From NCBI GenBank assembly GCA_036620675.1, contig JAZHEE010000042.1: 33,218 bases of DNA. The stretch is one strand, 5' to 3'. Positions 29,537 to 33,218 of this stretch are shown here, piece by piece (position 1 is the stretch's first letter; each line of letters opens with the position of its first letter). Source of the stretch: Jejubacter sp036620675. GTDB lineage: Bacteria > Pseudomonadota > Gammaproteobacteria > Enterobacterales > Enterobacteriaceae. Position numbers and translations under genes: made by a program. The notes under the pieces were generated by a model. The model was given only the letters and a program-made list of their open reading frames with translations. It ran no database searches and was not told where the DNA came from.

Positions 29537-30778
29537 GTGCCAAAACAAACAAAGCCGTTAACAGATACTGAAATCAAAGCAGCCAAGCCCAGAGAGAAAG
29601 ACTACTCTCTTTATGATGGAGATGGGCTAAATATCCTAGTTAAAACAACGGGTAAAAAAATCTGGCAATTCCGATATTCAAGGCCAGTGAATGGGCTACG
29701 AGCCAAGCTCACTTTCGGTACATACCCAGCAATATCCCTCAAAGATGCCCGCGAACAGCGTGACAATGCCCGCGCACTGATAGCCAAACAAGTTGATCCA
29801 CAAGACCACCAGCGCGATCAGTTGAGGCAAACCCAGCAAGAACGAGCCAATACCTTTCAGGTAATTGCTAAGCTGTGGTGGGAAGTGAAGAAAACAAGCG
29901 TTACCGAAGATTATGCTCAGGATATCTGGCGCTCATTAGAGAAAGATATATTTCCAATCATTGGTAATGTAGCTATCTCCGATATCAAGACACGAACTTT
30001 AGTTCAGGCAATTGAACCGGTTGAGGCCCGAGGTGCGTTAGAAACAGTCCGTCGCCTCTGCCAGCGGATTAATGAGATCATGATTTATGCACAAAACACA
30101 GGTCTGATTGATACGGTTCCCAGCATTAACATCGGTAAAGCTTTTGAGAAACCTCAAAAGAAACATATGCCCAGTATCCGTCCAGAGCAACTACCAATGC
30201 TGATGCAGACAATGCGGCTTGCGAACATTGAATTGCCCACCCGCTGCCTGTTTATGTGGCAATTGCTGACACTGACCCGCCCTGCTGAAGCTGCTGGCAC
30301 TCGTTGGGAAGAGATCGATTTTGCTGCTAAGTTATGGCGTATACCCGCCAGCAGGATGAAGATGGGACGTGAACATATAGTTCCATTAACAGAACAAACA
30401 CTTAATATTTTAGAGCTAATGAAGCCACTAAGCGAAAACAAGGAGTATGTATTTCCGAGCAGGATAAAACCAACCCAGCCGATGAACAGCCAAACTGTCA
30501 ATGCAGCTCTCAAACGGGCGGGGTTTAGCGGCATGTTAGTTTCTCATGGTCTGCGTTCTATCGGCAGTACCAGACTCAATGAAGAAGGCTTTCCCCCTGA
30601 CGTAATCGAAGCAGCTTTAGCTCATGTTGATAAAAATGAAGTCAGACGCGCATACAACCGCAGCGACTATCTAGAGCAACGCAAACCAATGATGCAGTGG
30701 TGGGCTGATTTTGTCACTGCGGCGGATAGTGGCAGTATGATGAATAATAGTATTCGAGGATTGAGGTCTGTGGGATGA
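29537..30778 (+). CDS. intA: ssrA-specific P4-type tyrosine integrase
   Basis: 413 residues from a GTG with GAGGG 8 bases upstream (the frame opens at a TTG, 29522). The length and sequence are close to E. coli IntA of CP4-57, from TKPLTDTEIKAAKP at the start. Arm-binding domain about 1-100, core-binding about 105-205, catalytic about 210-400 with R248 (LTRPAEA), K275 (RMKMGREH), H337-x-x-R340 (SHGLRS), H363 (LAHVDK) and nucleophile Y373 (RRAYNRSDY). All catalytic residues are present, so it should be active. It overlaps the next gene by 4 bases (ATGA). Confidence 0.96.
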   Translation: MPKQTKPLTDTEIKAAKPREKDYSLYDGDGLNILVKTTGKKIWQFRYSRPVNGLRAKLTFGTYPAISLKDAREQRDNARALIAKQVDPQDHQRDQLRQTQQERANTFQVIAKLWWEVKKTSVTEDYAQDIWRSLEKDIFPIIGNVAISDIKTRTLVQAIEPVEARGALETVRRLCQRINEIMIYAQNTGLIDTVPSINIGKAFEKPQKKHMPSIRPEQLPMLMQTMRLANIELPTRCLFMWQLLTLTRPAEAAGTRWEEIDFAAKLWRIPASRMKMGREHIVPLTEQTLNILELMKPLSENKEYVFPSRIKPTQPMNSQTVNAALKRAGFSGMLVSHGLRSIGSTRLNEEGFPPDVIEAALAHVDKNEVRRAYNRSDYLEQRKPMMQWWADFVTAADSGSMMNNSIRGLRSVG

Positions 30779-31617
30779 AGCGCAATAAAAATAATCATAA
30801 AGAATATGATCGCAATTCACGGCGTACAACAATGTTCAAGCCAGGAAATAAGGTATCTGTTGGTAAAAAGAATGCCTTTGGTGGTAATCCAGTTAAACGA
30901 ATTAGGGATCTGCGTATCATTCATGACTATATGAATTTCATGTCTCCAAAGGACCATCCTTTAGCAGTAATGATGCTATACAGGAAAGAAAATTCTGTGT
31001 TTTATGAGCGCATATGTAGCTCTATCTGCAATGAGACTCTATATGTTGAGTTTGGTTATCTAGCAGAACGCCTCTATTATGAATATCATAGAAGAGGAAT
31101 GAAGAGTTTTAGCAGAGTTCTGAATCCGACTGAGAAAGAAGCTGTGCTATTTTTAAGCAATAAGTACCATTTATCAGATGAAGCAATTCGTTCAATCATA
31201 AAGAAATCTCGTTCCAAGCCGTCAGAAAATACTAATTCCATACCAGCATTAATTCATATGCCTCCTAAACGAATTTATCTGGATAATTTAACTCATCAGC
31301 AACAATTAGAATTAGAGCAGAAAAATATAGACTACATGGAGTCAGTGACAGTCTACGACATAGAGGAATCACAATACCAAAGTGAAGATGACAGACAAGC
31401 TGCCATTGAAAGTTCAAAACTATATTATGATGAATTAAGGAATCAACTATCGTCATTAGAACGTAGAGCAAAAGAAGAACCTGATGGGAAAGCCTTTTTG
31501 ACACCTCCCCCCCCTCGTCCTACATATCTACATACAATCCTCAGCTCAGAGGCTTATCAGGAATATGAGCATCAGAAGATAAAAGAATATAAAAAGCGCA
31601 ATAAATCAGATAAATAA
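30775..31617 (+). CDS. Unrecognised 280-residue protein coupled to the integrase
   Basis: 280 residues, starting at the ATGA overlap with intA, so translationally coupled to it. I recognise no family. A very basic N-terminus (KRNKNNHKEYDRNSRR, then FKPGNKVSVGKKNAFGGNP at 21-39) suggests nucleic-acid binding. The middle (about 44-145) is predicted mainly helical, with cysteines C81 and C85 and a possible helix-turn-helix around KYHLSDEAIRSIIKKS (130-145). About 172-235 is acidic, Gln/Glu-rich and probably coiled coil. It then has PPPPRP (244-249) and a Lys-rich tail (KEYKKRNKSDK). No membrane segment or signal peptide. Codon use is A/T-rich like the rest of the element and unlike the core genome. 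Possible roles are an accessory protein of integration or a cargo function; both are inference. Confidence 0.75.
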   Translation: MKRNKNNHKEYDRNSRRTTMFKPGNKVSVGKKNAFGGNPVKRIRDLRIIHDYMNFMSPKDHPLAVMMLYRKENSVFYERICSSICNETLYVEFGYLAERLYYEYHRRGMKSFSRVLNPTEKEAVLFLSNKYHLSDEAIRSIIKKSRSKPSENTNSIPALIHMPPKRIYLDNLTHQQQLELEQKNIDYMESVTVYDIEESQYQSEDDRQAAIESSKLYYDELRNQLSSLERRAKEEPDGKAFLTPPPPRPTYLHTILSSEAYQEYEHQKIKEYKKRNKSDK

Positions 31618-31703
31618 ATATCACTCCGCTATTTTCACAAACCCGCGGCCATAATGTTACGTCCATTCTCTTAATATCTCCATTATAATCCCGATAGCAC
31701 TTG

Positions 31704-31709
31704 TATAAT
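31704..31709 (+). promoter_or_regulatory. -10 box of the alpA promoter
   Basis: A perfect TATAAT at 31704-31709, 29 bp before the alpA ATG; the -35 region (31681-31686, CATTAT) is poor, so activation by another factor is possible. Confidence 0.5.
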
Positions 31710-31737
31710 CTAAGTTTTTTAAATAAGGAGAATAAGA

Positions 31738-31947
31738 ATGCATGGTGAAATCACTGAAAAATTACTGCGTATTAATGATGTTCTGCGCATCATTCCTGTT
31801 GGGAAATCTACCTTCTATGCATGGGTGCAGGAGGGTAAAGCCCCCCAGCCTATCCGTTTTGGTTCTCGTTGCTCGATGTGGCGGTACTCTGATATTGAGG
31901 CATTTATCGCAGCACATACGAATAATGAGGGGGGTTGTCATGAGTAA
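31738..31947 (+). CDS. AlpA-family DNA-binding regulator/excisionase-like protein
   Basis: 69 residues. The AlpA/MerR-type helix-turn-helix is clear: LLRINDVLRIIPVGKSTFYAWVQEGKAPQPIRFGSR (9-44), then RYSDIEAFIAAH. AAGGAG lies about 7 bases before the ATG. AlpA of CP4-57 activates its integrase gene, and P4 Vis is both regulator and excisionase, so this is the likely control gene of the element. Its last 8 bases overlap the primase gene. Confidence 0.92.
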   Translation: MHGEITEKLLRINDVLRIIPVGKSTFYAWVQEGKAPQPIRFGSRCSMWRYSDIEAFIAAHTNNEGGCHE

Positions 31948-33218
31948 TAAACACTCCATCATTGAAGCAGCTATCGCACTGGCGAAACAGCATATTCCTG
32001 TACATCCGTTGAAAGCTGGGACAAAACTCCCTGTGAATAAAGGTTGGTCATCCTCGCCGATCCTGTCAGTTAATGAAGTAGAAAATCAGGCCCCCACATG
32101 GGCAGTTAAAAATTATAACTTAGGGATGAGGACGGGTTACCCACTGGATGATGACAGTATATTATTAGTAGTGGATATTGATATCCATGGCGCAGCACTG
32201 ACTGAGGACATGAAAAACGAACTGAATAACCAACTTAAGGCATTTGGGTTAGACCCAAATAACCCCACGGTTATTACAGGTAGCGGGAAAAATTCTTGTC
32301 ACTATTACGTGTCATTTACTGATAAAGATCTGGCCACCCAGGTAGGTGCAGCTAAGACGCTTTCTAAATCGACATTCTGCAATGATGATGGTAAACCTTG
32401 CTGGATTATTGAACTGCTGGGGAAAGGTAAACAAGTTGTCTGCCCACCCAGTATCCATCCAGATACAGGCAAGCACTACACATCAATCAATAATAGGATC
32501 ATAAAAGCACCTGAACCATTAGTTCATTCACTGCGAACTATATTGGCTAACAAACCTGTCCTCTGCCATAACATTATGCTTTCAGATATCTCTGAGGATA
32601 TGCAGACGATTTTTCACCAATGTTTTGATAAGGCAATGGATAGTTTCACGGATGTTGAAAAACTGAAAAGTGCATTGAATACAATCAGCGCTGACTGCGA
32701 CTATGTTACCTGGCGAAATGTCGTCTGGTCCATACGATCACATAATATTATGGATTCAGAAAGTATTGCTCGCGACTGGAGCAAATCCTCCAGAAAATAT
32801 GACGAAGATGAGTTTACTATTCTCTGGAAGTCATACGCCCCAACCGGAGGTATTGGTGCAGGTACGCTTTACTATATCGCAACACAGCATGGCTGGACTG
32901 GGTACGAAAAAAATGCAGTGAGTCAGACAGTACAGCCTGTACCGAGTAGCAACCAATGCCCTTGCTTTCGTATTTTTGATAGCAAAGTTTATCATAGTAC
33001 TGGTAATTATTGTGCTGGCGTATGGCATTTTTATAGTAATGAAAATGAAGTTAAAGGTGAGTTAGTTTGTTCCCCAGTAACTATCGATGCTATTACATGT
33101 GACACATCGGAAAGAAACTTCGGGCGGTTATTGACAATCACCTGTAGTGGTCAACAAAAACTGGCCACAGCTTTAGAGTTTTTCCAGAACAATCGTTCTG
33201 ATTCATCCGGCGTCAGAC
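31940..33218 (+). CDS. Primase-polymerase / DUF927 replication protein, cut by window end
   Basis: At least 426 residues, still open at the window end. Starts MSNKHSIIEAAIALAKQHIP. Residues about 5-190 are a Prim-Pol (bifunctional primase/polymerase) domain: metal-binding D79 and D81 in LLVVDIDIHG, H121 in GSGKNSCHYYV, and the ELLGKGKQVVCPPSIHPDTG loop with S171 and H173. About 242-320 look like a PriCT_2 domain (ISADCDYVTWRNVVWSIRSH). From about 343 a DUF927-like helicase-associated domain begins (FRIFDSKVYHSTGNYCAGVWHF). It likely primes and unwinds replication of the excised element, as P4 alpha does. It is missing from lists that require a stop codon. Its ATG overlaps alpA by 8 bases. Confidence 0.88.
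   Translation, partial: MSNKHSIIEAAIALAKQHIPVHPLKAGTKLPVNKGWSSSPILSVNEVENQAPTWAVKNYNLGMRTGYPLDDDSILLVVDIDIHGAALTEDMKNELNNQLKAFGLDPNNPTVITGSGKNSCHYYVSFTDKDLATQVGAAKTLSKSTFCNDDGKPCWIIELLGKGKQVVCPPSIHPDTGKHYTSINNRIIKAPEPLVHSLRTILANKPVLCHNIMLSDISEDMQTIFHQCFDKAMDSFTDVEKLKSALNTISADCDYVTWRNVVWSIRSHNIMDSESIARDWSKSSRKYDEDEFTILWKSYAPTGGIGAGTLYYIATQHGWTGYEKNAVSQTVQPVPSSNQCPCFRIFDSKVYHSTGNYCAGVWHFYSNENEVKGELVCSPVTIDAITCDTSERNFGRLLTITCSGQQKLATALEFFQNNRSDSSGVR

Larger units (their letters stand above)
29149..33218 (+). mobile_element. Integrative element (satellite/CP4-57-type island) at ssrA, left part
   Basis: The DNA after ssrA is more A/T-rich than the chromosome. It carries, all on plus, an ssrA-specific tyrosine integrase, an unrecognised gene overlapping it, an AlpA-family regulator and a primase-polymerase/DUF927 protein overlapping alpA. 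This integration-control-replication set is the front end of P4-like satellites and related islands. No capsid, terminase or defence gene is visible. The cargo lies beyond the window. Confidence 0.85.

Overview
The window is a piece of an enterobacterial (Enterobacteriaceae) chromosome. The order raiA-pheL-pheA-tyrA-aroF-yfiR-dgcN-yfiB ... rplS-trmD-rimM-rpsP-ffh-ypjD-corB-grpE-nadK-recN-bamE-ratB-ratA-smpB-ssrA is the Escherichia coli order, and the proteins match the E. coli ones closely in length and motif. The tmRNA tag (ANDENYALAA) is identical to E. coli. The species is not E. coli: yfiL is missing, about 9 kb of extra genes sit between yfiB and rplS, and a lipoprotein amino-acid racemase gene sits between smpB and ssrA. 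I cannot name the species from the sequence alone.

Layout. (1) 1-4440: ribosome hibernation (raiA, with a class-II-like CRP promoter) and aromatic amino-acid synthesis. pheA lies behind a Phe-rich leader peptide and attenuator. The opposing aroF-tyrA operon has two good TyrR boxes upstream. (2) 4747-6990: the yfiR-dgcN-yfiB cyclic-di-GMP signalling operon. (3) 6994-15978: an accessory block. It holds a minus-strand set (P1-family peptidase, His/Cys-containing DUF2946 protein, PepSY membrane protein) and a large autotransporter. Divergent from the autotransporter are a membrane-bound ToxR/CadC-type regulator and a FidL-like partner, an arrangement like marT-fidL-misL of Salmonella; a TDT/SLAC1-type transporter follows. 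(4) 15983-28783: conserved housekeeping core with stress promoters readable in the DNA: a sigma-32 promoter at grpE, two LexA boxes at recN and a possible sigma-E promoter at bamE. (5) 28784-29148: ssrA (tmRNA). (6) 29149-33218: the left end of an integrative element inserted at the 3' end of ssrA. It has a CP4-57-type integrase, an unrecognised 280-residue gene overlapping it, an AlpA-family regulator and a primase-polymerase/DUF927 replication protein that runs off the window.

The most novel material is in the ssrA element (the unrecognised gene, a small ORF, a cluster of GTCAC motifs and a tandem repeat before the integrase) and in the regulator-FidL-autotransporter module. The core regions are ordinary. 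No CRISPR array, insertion sequence, rRNA or tRNA gene was seen. Antisense open frames over core genes were treated as shadows.
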